DNA from: Paraspadella gotoi
Taxonomy: Eukaryota; Chaetognatha
Assembly: GCA_051294375.1 (NCBI GenBank)
Contig: CM119269.1
Coordinates: 14,767,918-14,831,917 of the forward strand
DNA: 64,000 bases
Direction: 5' to 3'
In this document: piece by piece, positions 47,001 to 58,523 of the stretch
Numbering within the stretch: position 1 is the first letter of the stretch
Layout: every line of letters starts with the position of its first letter
Notes under the pieces: model-generated
Database searches by the model: none
Seen by the model: only the letters and a program-made list of their open reading frames with translations
What the model was told of the DNA's origin: nothing
Translations under genes and position numbers: made by a program

Positions 47001-47904
47001 AATTTTACACTACATCCAAAGATTGAAAACTATGCTTAAAAACGGTAATTAACTCAAATCCTGTCCAAATTAGGGGGAAAAAACAAAAACACTTTTGACT
47101 CTAAGAAACGAGGAAAAATTATCGAAACACTTACCCCTAACATCTGATGTAAGTAAAAATACTTGGGACTACATTTGTAGTGATCATAAGTTCGCCAAAA
47201 AATAAACGCGTTGATTATCAGCCATATGATCTGAAACGAACATAAAAGTCACGTGATAAAAAAAATCCGAAAAATGGATGAAAAGTTTAACATCGTTAAA
47301 AATACTAAAAAATGTTTATAAAAAATAAATTTAACATAAATAAGGTAAAGAAAAGGATAAGAAAAGGAGAAGAAAAGGACAAAAAAAGGCGACTCACCAT
47401 CATGATGTACTTTCTTCCCACATTTCGGACCCAATTTTTTGGATTGAGTTTCAGTTTAGTCTTTTTCCTCATTCCTTTCGATTTCCGGTCGGAACGCCGC
47501 TGACTCTCGACGTCGTCGTCGCCGCGGCTGCCGCTGCCGACGCGCCAATATCGGGCTTTGCCGACGCCGCCCCTGCCGCCATCCGCGTCATCGGCGATTC
47601 GAGTTTTGAGATCATCACCGGCAGAGGGCAGAGCGGGTTCGGTGAGCCAACTGAGTATCTCGTGAGCGCTATCTCTTTCACGAGGTCGTTCTTGTTTCAC
47701 GGTTGGTCGTTGTTCTGTTCGGTAATGTTTTTGTTGTTGTCGCGTCTGTTGTTGTTCTTGTCGATGCAATTCGTTTTGTCGCGATCGAAAATTGTATCGA
47801 GTTTGGCTGGCAGTGATAATTTGATGTCGCTGAGGTTTGTCTTGGCAGTGTTGACGTGATGTTTGTTGTTTCAACGAAACGGGGGCAAGCTCGTAAAAAT
47901 CCAT
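44057..47904 (-). CDS. NOX4: NOX4-like NADPH oxidase with a long N-terminal extension
   Basis: This membrane flavocytochrome would pass electrons from NADPH via FAD and two hemes to oxygen. Its 14 exons are 47904-47398, 47230-47135, 46972-46774, 46663-46538, 46412-46340, 46262-46179, 46057-45987, 45850-45726, 45626-45348, 45131-45007, 44930-44811, 44699-44510, 44350-44244 and 44180-44057. They sum to 742 codons (741 aa against 578). Signatures are YFYLHQMLG, SVLNLNCAAVLLP, heme histidines in SFHILCA, VIHFVAHMLN and FKSIHNFFVLFYLILLVH, the FAD motif EWHPYTIT, the nucleotide motifs MDGPF and VCVAGGVGITP, GVFCCGPKSL, and an ending ESFS identical to human NOX4. Exons 7 and 8 form the extended extracytosolic E-loop typical of NOX4. 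Residues 1 to about 150 (exon 1) are a Gln/Arg/His-rich, then Gly/Asp-rich, polar extension not seen in vertebrate NOX4. There are no EF hands, so NOX5 and DUOX are excluded. Confidence 0.93.
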
Positions 47905-48480
47905 TTTCTAACAATTTTGATTAAACAATCTGAAACTTTGGAGTTTCTTGAAATCGGAAGCAAAGAAGAAAATATTTTTGACGTTGCAGGTGGATGTACA
48001 TTTTGAGGGTAAAGAGGCTGATGGCGACGATAAAGACTAGATAAGGTTCTTATCGCAATGATTACATTCTGGGTTAAATGTAAACAAACCTATTTATTGA
48101 GTTTATCCGATCCTCGGTTGAAATTGCTGTTGGAACAAGGAAAAAGGTTAAAAATTGTCATCGCCTGTAAACGAAATTAATAAACAAAAGCGGAGAAAAA
48201 GTTATTTAAACTTAATTTGTTTTTGGGTGGGAAAGAAAATAAAAGAATAAAAACTTTCGACTTTTCAATTTTATAAGTTTAGCATTACTCGTTTTGATAG
48301 ATGATGATAATCAGTGATTTTCATGTCGAGCTAAGTGCAGGCCAAGGTAACCTCGTTCTCACGTAAAAAAAGTTTTTTCAATAAATTCCTTTTTTTTAAA
48401 ATTTCAATGAAAAGAAGCAACTAATCTTCTCTCTTCATTCACTAAAAAGCAGCGCAAACACTTTCTATTTTCGAGGTCTT

Positions 48481-48504
48481 AAGAGAGAGAGAGAGAGATG
48501 AGAG

Positions 48505-48544
<40 letters not shown>

Positions 48545-48580
48545 CAGAATGAGAGAGAGAGAGAGAGCAGCAGAGAGGGG
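48481..48580. repeat. GA microsatellite cluster
   Basis: Interrupted (GA)n runs cover about 100 bp upstream of the NOX4 start. Confidence 0.9.
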
Positions 48581-48807
48581 TAAAGAACAAATGTTTATCA
48601 AGATAGATCGAGAGAATATCAGCGATTTCATTTAATTTTTGACATTTTCCGACGGACCGACAAAAAAAAAGTCACAAAAAATCTCGGGGTTCGTTTCCCC
48701 TCGATTCTGACGCGGGGTCAACGAACAAATCGAACAAACGAACGAAGGAGCAAAACAAACAAAACTCTCGTTTGTTTGCGATGTTTATCACCTGAAGAGG
48801 AGTTTCG

Positions 48808-48838
48808 GCGGTGGGGGGGGGTGTGTGGGGGGGAGGGA
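48808..48838. other. G-rich run, possible quadruplex
   Basis: Several runs of four to eight G residues occur in 30 bp (around GGTGGGGGGGGTGTGTGGGG). The sequence is compatible with a G-quadruplex on the plus strand; this is an inference from composition only. Confidence 0.4.
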
Positions 48839-50030
48839 GTCATAAAATCGAGTTGACGATTCTTGGTCAAATAAACAAGAACTGAAGTGAAGCGAAGGAA
48901 TGTTTTTTTGCTTCCGGGATTTTGACAGACTCACCGACTCGTCGACGCGAGTGAGAAACAGAGAATGGAGGGGACACAATTGTCCATTAGCTGCTGGAAA
49001 AGACTATCTTAAGTCACGGAAGAAAACTGTCCCAAACTCAACATCCGAAACGTAAATTAAAGAGCGAGTTTAGGTTGGTTTTTTTTTCGTTGTGGAAATA
49101 TTTTGTCGAATCCACGCGATCGAAAAAATAGTAATTTGTTTTGTTGAGCTCGTCGCATTCAACTTTAAGGAGAATCATCTTTTTTCTGAGAAACTTTTTT
49201 CTAGAAGATTAACTGAAAAAAAAAAATCAGTTTGAAGCAGGAATGGTGAAGGTAATTGTTGCCAGCGCAGTTTTTTTCCCGAGTCACTCAGGGTTTTGTT
49301 GAAAGAATCTTCCGAAGCGGAGAGACTTTGTTGTGAAAAGAGAAATGAAAACAGAAGAAGCGATTTCCGATGAAAAAAGAGAAAACCGCTAGATGTGATA
49401 ACCTAGTTGTTAAAAACCTTGTCGATTTTGTAAGAGAATAACGTAAACAAACAAACCGCGAAAAATGAATTTTCTGTAGAAACGAGAAACGAATGCGGAA
49501 AAAAAAATTATTTAGACGAAAGATGGAGAAAAAAAGTCGATTTTTTTTTCTTCAATCTCAACGTCTTTTTGTTTTTAAAATCAGATGCCGGCAAAGCAGC
49601 TCGAGGAAAAAATATTCGGAACAAAAACCTTTCTTAAAAGAAAAATCGACAAAAAAAAACAAGGCGTTTCTTTCCTTATGAATTTTCGTAAAAAAGGCCG
49701 GAGAAAGAGAGAGAGAGAGAGAGAGAGAGGGGGAGACAAAGTGTACGATATTTTTTTTGTTATCTCAAGTTATTGTTTTAGCCTTCTCCTCTTTCACTTT
49801 CTCCTCCCTCCACAAACATTCCATCGTTCACCTTTTAATCTAATCTATTTTTTCACTGGCACTTCCACTACTTTTTTTTTTTGAAAATTCTTTTCGTTTT
49901 TTTTTAAATCAGAGACACACACACACAAAAATCCACTTTATTTTGCCATAAAGTTCGAGGAGAAAAAAAAAGAGAAATTAGACAACTGCAGGATTTTTTA
50001 CAACATTTTTTGTGGCAGTTCGAATGGAAT

Positions 50031-50132
<102 letters not shown>

Positions 50133-50301
50133 TTAGCTGCTTTTTAAAAGCTGTAACGCAAAGTGAGTGAAATCTCTCTCTCTCTCCCTCTCCGATTTCG
50201 CTCAGGGTGTCTGCCCCCGGGGTTTATAGAATTCTCGACGTAAACCTAGACGATCACGAAGTGAAGGTCACGTGACAATTAATCGGGATGCGTGAATCAA
50301 G

Positions 50302-50392
50302 TCCGGCGAGTGAAACCACCGCGCGGATAGTCCCGCGAGTGAAACCACCACGACGAAAGTTCCGCGAGTGAAACCACTGGGAATAACAACAA
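50302..50392. repeat. 29-bp tandem repeat, three units
   Basis: GCGAGTGAAACCAC recurs at 50306, 50335 and 50364, exactly 29 bp apart, with variable bases between. Related GGCGAGT motifs recur at 50605-50660. The DNA here is much more GC-rich than the surroundings. Confidence 0.8.
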
Positions 50393-50907
50393 ACTCAAAA
50401 CATGTAAAAGTGTTGGATAGTACATAATTTTTACAGTAGTAGTCATTAGACATTACATCGCAAAGTTCGGAAGTACCAAGTGAAGGCTCGTGAACTTGTA
50501 AGCTTTGATCTGGATATCCAAAGGTAAAAAAAGTCGCGAATACAAGTTTATCAGGAGAGAAGTGAGGGAAGTTCGGCGATTGAAGACCCGCTGTGGTCGA
50601 GTGAAGACCGGCGAGTAAAGCCCGGCGAGTGTCGAGCGAAGCCCGGCGAGTATAGCCCCTGCGAGCGAGGACCCCCCTGACCAAGAGACTGTCGGTTCCG
50701 GCCACTTTTTTATGTGGATTCGGATTTCGATGCACTTGGATCTCGATCCACCTCGTCGCCCTTCTCCCCTTCAAATAAAAAAGGAAAAACAAAGATGTTA
50801 TGTATTCGATTACGGAAAAAATTCGATAATGTAAGTTGGTCTTGGACGCGAGTGACGACGTGACGTAATCGTTGATACGCTGAGAAATCGACAACTAATC
50901 GTCTCGC

Positions 50908-50949
<42 letters not shown>

Positions 50950-51861
50950 AAAAAAACGAACGTGAAACTTTCATGACGAACGCGTGGCTGAGAAATATGA
51001 ATCTTTACGGTGAACGGATCACGTGAGTCGATCACGTGGACGGAAACGGATTGGTGACTGGAAAAGGTGAATTAGGTTATTGTCAAAAATTGGTCAGCAT
51101 ACAGTGATTGTTACTTGACTGGAAATTATATTCTTGTTAAATTATTAAATATAATAAAATAACTGACATCTGACAACTGACAACTGACATTACTGATTGT
51201 ATAACATAAAAAAGCAATAATGACGTATTAAGCTATCCCAGCGAGTGAAGAAGATGTATGCATATTTCATAAATATGTGAATAAGAAGATTACAATATTC
51301 CCTGGACAAAAAAATCGATCAAAGTACACGATGAAATGAAATGATTGCACTAAATTGAATGAGTCGATAACAGTTTCTAAATGAGGTGATTGTGTAGGGT
51401 GAAAAGAGATCGATCACTGTGGGTGAATCGCTTTGTTGAATGTCGACGCGCGAGTCACGTGACGCGATAAAAATTACGACTTTTCGAGTCGACGAATCGA
51501 GAGTCGAAGATCGAAGTCGAGTGACCGGAAGTCGTTTCGATCACCTGTCGGTTCGTCACTACGAAAACTTCGCGTCGGAAAATGTGGTTCGATTCCTGAA
51601 AGAAAAATTAATTAAAAAAAAATTTAATTGTCAACAATTTTTGCAAGAGTGTATTTTTAGGGTACGTTTAACAGGTCTTGGTTTTATGAACAACAGAAGT
51701 TGGACAATAGGTACGTCTCTCAGAAAGGCAATTCCCCTAAATAAATTCCCATAGTGTTTCGTACATTTTCGTTTCTCGCTAACCCCAGACTCATAAAATC
51801 AAATGCAAACTTAGACACAATAGTGACTTTTTTACAAAACGCAGGTTAATCCATTCTTCTC

Positions 51862-51867
51862 CGCCCA
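51862..51867. repeat. Left target-site duplication CGCCCA
   Basis: The hexamer CGCCCA directly abuts the left terminal inverted repeat of the element at 51868-53681, and the same hexamer abuts the right end at 53682-53687. Confidence 0.75.
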
Positions 51868-52941
51868 GTAAGGGGTGAACTTAGTAATATTTTGCCTGAT
51901 TAATGAGCAAAGTGTTTTTGAATTGCTAGGTAAAGAAATGATTTTTCTTAAATATATAGGCAATTTTCTGAATCAAAATATTTTGCTTATATTTATTTTT
52001 AAAGATAAATAAAACAATATATTTTCTTTTATTGTTTTAATTTCGTTATCAACTATATTTTAAAATTTGTTATATATATTTTTAAGCCAAAAATACTTTT
52101 CCCAGATGGTATGAAATATGATTTATCAATAGTAGCATGGCATTAAGTCTGTAATCTACTTGGCTACTAACAGAACCAGAACCAATAAAATTATAGAAGA
52201 TTAATTAATTGATATTAATTCATTAATTCATTAATTAACAGATAGTAAAGAAATTGTAATAACCAATGAGGATGCATACATTTGAAGAGATTTGCAATGT
52301 ACGTAATTCAGTTGTATCCTGATATGATTGACAAGATTAAAACCTCGATCAAAGATGACTGTAACAATGTACCCAAGACCAAGTCGCCCATAAATATTTT
52401 GTATTCTTATTAAAAATGGCAAAAGCTTACTAGAATTCTATGCAGAATATGAATTGGATTACTCAAATACCTCCCAAGCTGATTATATGTTAAAAAATTC
52501 GAGCTCAATATAAAAGTGAATATCCTATGGATATAATTTTCAAATATTGTGTTGTTTCTTTCTTTCGTTGTGTTTTTAAGATTTGGAGAGAAAAAGAATT
52601 TCTTTTAACAAACAACAAACTTTTTATTATGATTAAACATACATGTTTCGACTTAATTTGCAAATCTTCATCAGTGCTTATTTAATTTTGATAATACATA
52701 ATTTTTTGTTTCACAGTAAACAGTGAGAAGGATGGAGGGAAAGAGAGAGAGAGAGAAAAATAAATGTTTCTAACAAAGAAATAAAAAAGGGACAGTGGTC
52801 AGTTTTGAGGATAGGGTAAGTTTGAGCAGAGAGAGAGAAGGTGGTGGAGGAAAAGAAATTAAAATTTGGCAGAGAGAGGAGGAGAAAGAGAGATGCAGAG
52901 GTCAATACATTATACATCTTATACATCTATACTTATACATT

Positions 52942-52972
<31 letters not shown>

Positions 52973-53681
52973 TTTCTCTCCATCCTTTTACTGTTTACTT
53001 GTGAAACAAAAAATTATGTACTATCAAAACTAAATTTAGCACTGATAAAAGAGTTGCAAATTAAATCAAAACATGTATGTTTAATCATAATAAAAAACTT
53101 TGTTGTTAAATTTTTTTTCCTCTAAAAATCCAAAAAAGGTTTCCTTCTATTTTTTCATCATTAACAAGAATTTTAACTCAAAATAAAAAATGACATCTTT
53201 GAAAATTCTAAAAAATGTTTATCTTAATTAAAAACATTATATAATGGACTCCAACCCCTGTCACCAAACTTGGTTATATAATAAATATTTTTAGCTATTA
53301 ATTTTATTTTACAAAAATTATTTTGTCTTTCATTGAAAAATATTCTAAAATATTTGGGCTAAAACCAATTGAATTTCAATGTTGAGCAAATTAAAGTTTT
53401 ATATTTGATAAAGATTTTGTTTAAAAATTATACCGAAAAATTCCTATTTTGTAATTTTTTTTAATTTTAAATTTAATTTAATATATTTGGTTTTAAATTA
53501 TTTAAGAAAATATTTCCTTTTAAATCTTAGCAAATTAGATCATAAGTTTGTCAGTTATATCTTAGTTTTAAAGATCCTTTCTCAATTAAAAATTGCCTAC
53601 TTTTTATTCAGTTACTACTTGGTAAACCAAAAAATTGTCTATTACCTATTTAAGAAAAAGATTTGCTAAGTTCACCCTTAC
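51868..53681. mobile_element. Non-autonomous DNA transposon, 1814 bp
   Basis: The left end GTAAGGGGTGAACTTAG is matched in inverted orientation at the right end by CTAAGTTCACCCTTAC, with one base length difference, and further similarity continues inward (TTTTTCTTAAATA blocks). Both ends are flanked by CGCCCA. No transposase-like reading frame is present; all frames are short and AT-biased, so the copy is non-autonomous or decayed. A foldback of about 530 bp lies inside it. I do not assign a superfamily: a 6-bp duplication was read by eye and could be 5-7 bp. Confidence 0.75.
52576..53140. repeat. Internal foldback with arms of about 165-190 bp
   Basis: The arm at about 52605-52770 (containing TTTTTATTATGATTAAACAT, TACATAATTTTTTGTTTCAC and GTAAACAGT) is repeated inverted at about 52936-53110. 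The loop (52771-52935) is purine-rich. CT/GA microsatellite marks the inner end of each arm. It could be a second foldback element inserted in the 1.8 kb transposon or an integral part of it. Confidence 0.85.
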
Positions 53682-53687
53682 CGCCCA
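53682..53687. repeat. Right target-site duplication CGCCCA
   Basis: This is the direct repeat of the hexamer at 51862-51867, immediately outside the right terminal inverted repeat. Confidence 0.75.
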
Positions 53688-54112
53688 GGCCTCATTTTCT
53701 GTTACCTTATTTTAGTTCTTACGTTCTCGATTTATATTTTATACAGCACTAACTCAAAAGCATTAAAGAGACTGTATCACAGAAGCTGCAACTCTAAATT
53801 ATTTTTTTTTTTAACAAGAATGGGGAGAAAGCGTTAAAACTAACTTTTCAATAAAATATCCTGTTTGAGCATTTGATTTCGCATTCAACACCGTTGATTC
53901 GGTAGAGGCTGAACTTTACTATAGCAAGACATTGTACTTTACCGTATGTTATTATTATTGCGTTTCACTCTACCCCCTCCGCTGAGCTTCCCCCGTCCCC
54001 TCCCCCTTCCCTCTAGTGCGTAGTCCCCCACTCTTTTCCCCTCTTCAATCACGCATCTCAACAGACCCCTTCTTAAAAATCGGATTTAATCCTCTTTTCC
54101 TTCTCTCACTGG

Positions 54113-54463
54113 CCAATCAGCGGGGAATCTTTTCAAATGCTATTCTCCTCCAATCAGATTCGACTTTCCGAATCGTTCGTTCCAATCGGCTTCTTTCCCT
54201 CTCTCCGTCGTCATCGTCCTTCTCGAAAAATTTCGGTCGGGAGGTGGGAGAGAACTCCATTTTTCTTTTCTTTCTCTCTCCATCTCACTTTCACCCGCCC
54301 TCCCTTTCCTCCGTCGCCATGGCGACGCCATGTTGCTCGTTTATGGTGCGCGGGAGCGATTGGTTCGGGGCCGGAAGCGAGATCGGTGATTGGTCGAACT
54401 GGGAAAACTCGCCGCTCCCTGATTGGTCGACGTCGCGTGCACGTGACGTTTCAAGCGCACGTG
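54113..54463. promoter_or_regulatory. CCAAT-box array with CACGTG boxes
   Basis: Three CCAAT boxes on the plus strand (54113, 54150, 54182) are followed by three ATTGG boxes, that is CCAAT on the minus strand (54359, 54389, 54422), and two CACGTG motifs (54440 and 54458). A GCCATGGCGACGCCATGTTG stretch between the two sets resembles YY1-type sites. The block lies 500-860 bp upstream of the Ig-protein ATG. The motifs are seen; NF-Y and bHLH-zipper binding is inferred. Confidence 0.6.
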
Positions 54464-54614
54464 ACGCGCGTTGACGCCGAAATTCATGAATTCCGACGAT
54501 TTTTCTTCGTCGCAGAATTGGATGGAACCAATTGATTCTCCGTCGATTCTGAGTCGCGTGTCTAGATTGACATCCGATGCCCCTTTCTCTCTCTCTCTCT
54601 TACTTGCGGGGGAA

Positions 54615-54622
54615 TATAAATA
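54615..54622 (+). promoter_or_regulatory. TATAAATA box
   Basis: TATAAATA lies about 150 bp downstream of the CACGTG pair and about 350 bp upstream of the Ig-protein start codon, a plausible core promoter position for that gene. Confidence 0.45.
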
Positions 54623-54970
54623 AAGAAAAAAAAGAAAGATTAACTGGAAAGAAAAATAGAAAGACAAAAAAAGTCGCGGACCGAGAGTAGAGAGAAAAAG
54701 CTTTTCTTTTTTTTTCTGTCGGTCATGCGACGACGACGACGACGACGAAGGAAATCCCTTCCTCGCGGGAAACGGACGATTCGGCCATAGTTTTCTGTCT
54801 GTGTCCTTATTTGGCAATAACAACGACGACAACGACAGCGACGCCCACGGTTGCATTTTGAAAAGAAGCCTTTCTCTCTTTTTAAACCCTGAACGACTTT
54901 CTAACGAGAAGTGCGAGCTGTGATATACATTTCGAAAACAATCTCATTTTTAAACTGAAAAAAAAAAATA

Positions 54971-57134
54971 ATGATAAGAGCTCTCTTCCTCCTGGCGATT
55001 GTGCCTTGGTCGACTGGTAAGCATTGTGACGTAATTAAAACAATTTTGTACAATTATAAATACACCCTTTTCGTACAATTTAACTCAATATTTCAATGTT
55101 AAGTTGGTGCGGATACGGAAGTCTACGTGGGCGTCGGCGGGACCGTCTCTCTGCCTTGTCCTTATAAGGTAATAAGATGTAAAAAAGGTAATAGTTTGAA
55201 TAAAAATATTAGGTATCCTAGGTTGGTTACAACAGCCCGAGATTTAATTCATATTTTCGCTACTAGGGACGCCTTTCCCCGAGATTCGCCGGCGCCGTCG
55301 TATGGAGTTTCTCGCCCCAACTCGGCGACGGCGCCGACGTGGTGGCGCGGGCGTGGGCGCCGGAAGTGGAGCCGGATTCGCGGATCGAGAAGTTCGAAGG
55401 CGCCGTCGACCTCGATCTGGTAACGCGGCGATGTTAAATATTGAAAGGTTATTATTATTAATTTATTATTATTATTATCTAATGAGAGGATTTTATTTCT
55501 TCATGACCAGATGTACAGACAAAAAGCTGATTTGGAAATAAAACGGTATTCGATCGACATGTCGGGCGAATTCGTTTGTCGGGTGAGTCCGTTAATTGAG
55601 TAATAGAAATGTAAATATAAATGTAGATTTTAGTAATATAACATTGGAATTACTATCCAATTAGTTTAACAGCTTATTTTTTTTCCCGCCAGGTAAAGCT
55701 AGAGTCTGAAGACGGATCTCCCATACCTGATGTAATTCACGAATACAGCGTCAAAACGGCACGGATTTCCGCCCCTAAACTGTTGCCAGGAGACCCAATA
55801 GTCGCTAGGGAGGTTAGTGTAGTTTAGACACAAATACTAACGACGACAAAAGATGAAAACTTTAACTAAATTTTATATTTAAAGACATAAACATTAAACA
55901 TTAAACATTAACCAACTTTATACCTAACAATCGGCAGGACGTGGAGGTAGTCGTACAGTGCATCGCCACCGGCGTCCCTCTACCGGACGTGACTTGGTTC
56001 GTCGCGGGTCGAAGGGCCACGCCTACTTCCGGGGAGACGCCTTCCCCGGATGAGATTCGGTCCACACTGAGCTTGAGTCCTGATCGAAGGATGAACGGGC
56101 GAACGGTCAGGTGCTCAGTGGAAAACGCGGCGACCAAGACGGTTGACGACGGACGCCCTCTTGCGGTCGACGGTGAGGCACGAGTTGATTTTGTTATTGT
56201 TGTTGTTGTCCACCAATTCGGACTTTGTCTTAGAGTTAATTGATCACTGTGTAAAATTTCGTGTATATATTAATATTGATTCTTAGATGCTAAAAATAGT
56301 AATATTTTTTACAAGTAACCGAGTCCAATAATAAATTTTTGGATGTGTGTCTAGCTCTAACTTTGATCTTTTCTTTTTTTCTGACCTCATCGATCTCATC
56401 ATCTCATCATCATCTCAACGACCTCATCGATCTCCACCACCTTCAGGAAGCCTCTACGTCCGCTACTCCCCCTCCGCCCCTCAAATCGCCCTCGACCCAA
56501 CTCTCTGGCTCCCAGCCTCCTCTCTCTTCACCGCCGCCTGCAACGTCGCCGATCTCGGCAACCCCCCTGGAGTCTTGAGGATGACCACACCGGACGGGCG
56601 GACCAAGCTGGGTGGAAGCCCAGGCGCCACTGTGGTGCAGGTGGGCGTGGCGGGTTGGAAGGCGGAGTGATATAAAAAGGGGGAGGAACGTGGTGTTTCA
56701 CTAAGATTGAATAGTGTTTTCAGTCCCAATAGCCCTTGAGAATATCAATGTACATATTCAGTCTTTTTATCTTTACTTGGCACTGTGATGAGGTTGAAAC
56801 TAATATACTACGTACTCTCTTTATCTTTATTTTTCCTTTCTTTATCTTTCTTTCTAATTCTCCATCAGACGAGCTTCCAAGTTCAGCCGAATCACGATGA
56901 GTCCGAGATCAATTGCTTCGTCGACTCGGAGGTGTCGTCGTCGTCATCGTCCGCGACGATTCGCGTCGCTTTTGGTCCCAACGGCGTCGACATCGACGGC
57001 GAAGACGACGTCGTCGCCGGCGAAGATTTGACGCTGACCTGTCACCCGCGCAACGTTAATCCGAGGCCGGAAGTGATCTGGGAATCACCGAGGTTTTGAA
57101 GACTGTGAGACTGTGAGCCTCTCGTATCTGATTT

Positions 57135-57196
<62 letters not shown>

Positions 57197-58442
57197 CTTT
57201 TACACACACACAGATCACACCCCATTACTCCGACAACGTGGCCGAACTCTTTCACCAATTCCTCCTTCAACTCAGTAATTCTTCGTCCCACGTGGCGCAA
57301 CAACGGCGCAGAGATTCACTGCGTCGTCAGAAACGTCCACAACATGATCGAGAAGTCAGATCACGTGAGTCAGGGAGAAAAATCGCTCTTTGTTTTACTG
57401 AATTCAACTCATGGTAATGAGGAAACAAACGTGGTTATTAATCCCTTATTAGTTCACTTTCTCAACATAATAAATGATTTGACAGATGAAACTGATTGTT
57501 TATCACGCTCCGATGTGGACGTCACCCGCCCCCTATCGTCGAATCCCCGCACGCATTAACGAAACAGTGACTCTCGAGTGTAATGTATCGGCCAACCCGC
57601 CGCCCGATGGTTACTCATGGACAAAAGAACAAGCGGTAGACGGAGAGACTTTTGGAGAAAGCGAACTCTGGCGTGGAAATGGGGAAGTTGAAGAAAGTAA
57701 TGGAACAGTTATCGGCGACGAGAGAATGTTATTGGTGAGCACTGAGCAGTGAAAATCTCTGAATTAAATACTTCTATATAATGTCGTCGTAAGCGTTAAC
57801 ATTAATTGAAACGTAATTGTTTTTAGATTCGAACGAACGAAGAAAGTTATGGACATTACTTCTGCAAGACTTGGAATGCTTACGGAACGAAAGTTTACGC
57901 AGTTATTCTCGTTGACTCGAACAGTCAAAATCTGGTAAAAAAACATTGCCACACTAGTAGTACATTGTATTCAATAAAAGTGATCTCTTTATAAAAACAA
58001 AGAATGTCTTCTGGATTTCAGAATGTGTCGGGGATACAAGCGAAGCTAATCTTGATGGTTTTCTTAATCGTTTTCTTCGTCTTCATCATCTTCGTCGTCG
58101 TCATCACTATCATTATCATCGTAAAACGTAACCCGAAATGTCTCGCCGCTGGAAAACCGAAAAGGTGATAAAATCGATTAGTACTTGTACTCATATTTCG
58201 TTGAAAATGTTATTTAGCAAACTAAAAAAAATTTAAAAATATGAAAGAAACAAAAAGGAGGGAAAAATAATTGAAAAAACTATCTAATCAATGGCGACGA
58301 TTCTCTCTCTCTCACTCTCTCTCTCTCTACCCGATTTTCGTTTGTATCTTTTAATACTTTTCAATCTGTAAATATCATTTTGTAAATTGATGTAGGCTTT
58401 TCGGGGCACAATGTATCCAAAGCCCGTTTCCTACTACAATTC

Positions 58443-58523
<81 letters not shown>

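Noticed and set aside
51440-51754. 104-codon plus-strand frame with an ATG
   Set aside because: Its charged, repeat-like start lies in the CACGTG-rich intergenic DNA and no homology or exon context supports it.
54341-54856. 171-codon minus-strand frame beginning with ATG
   Set aside because: It is antisense to the promoter and 5' leader of the Ig gene, is Ser/Arg/Lys-biased low complexity, and has no domain I recognise.
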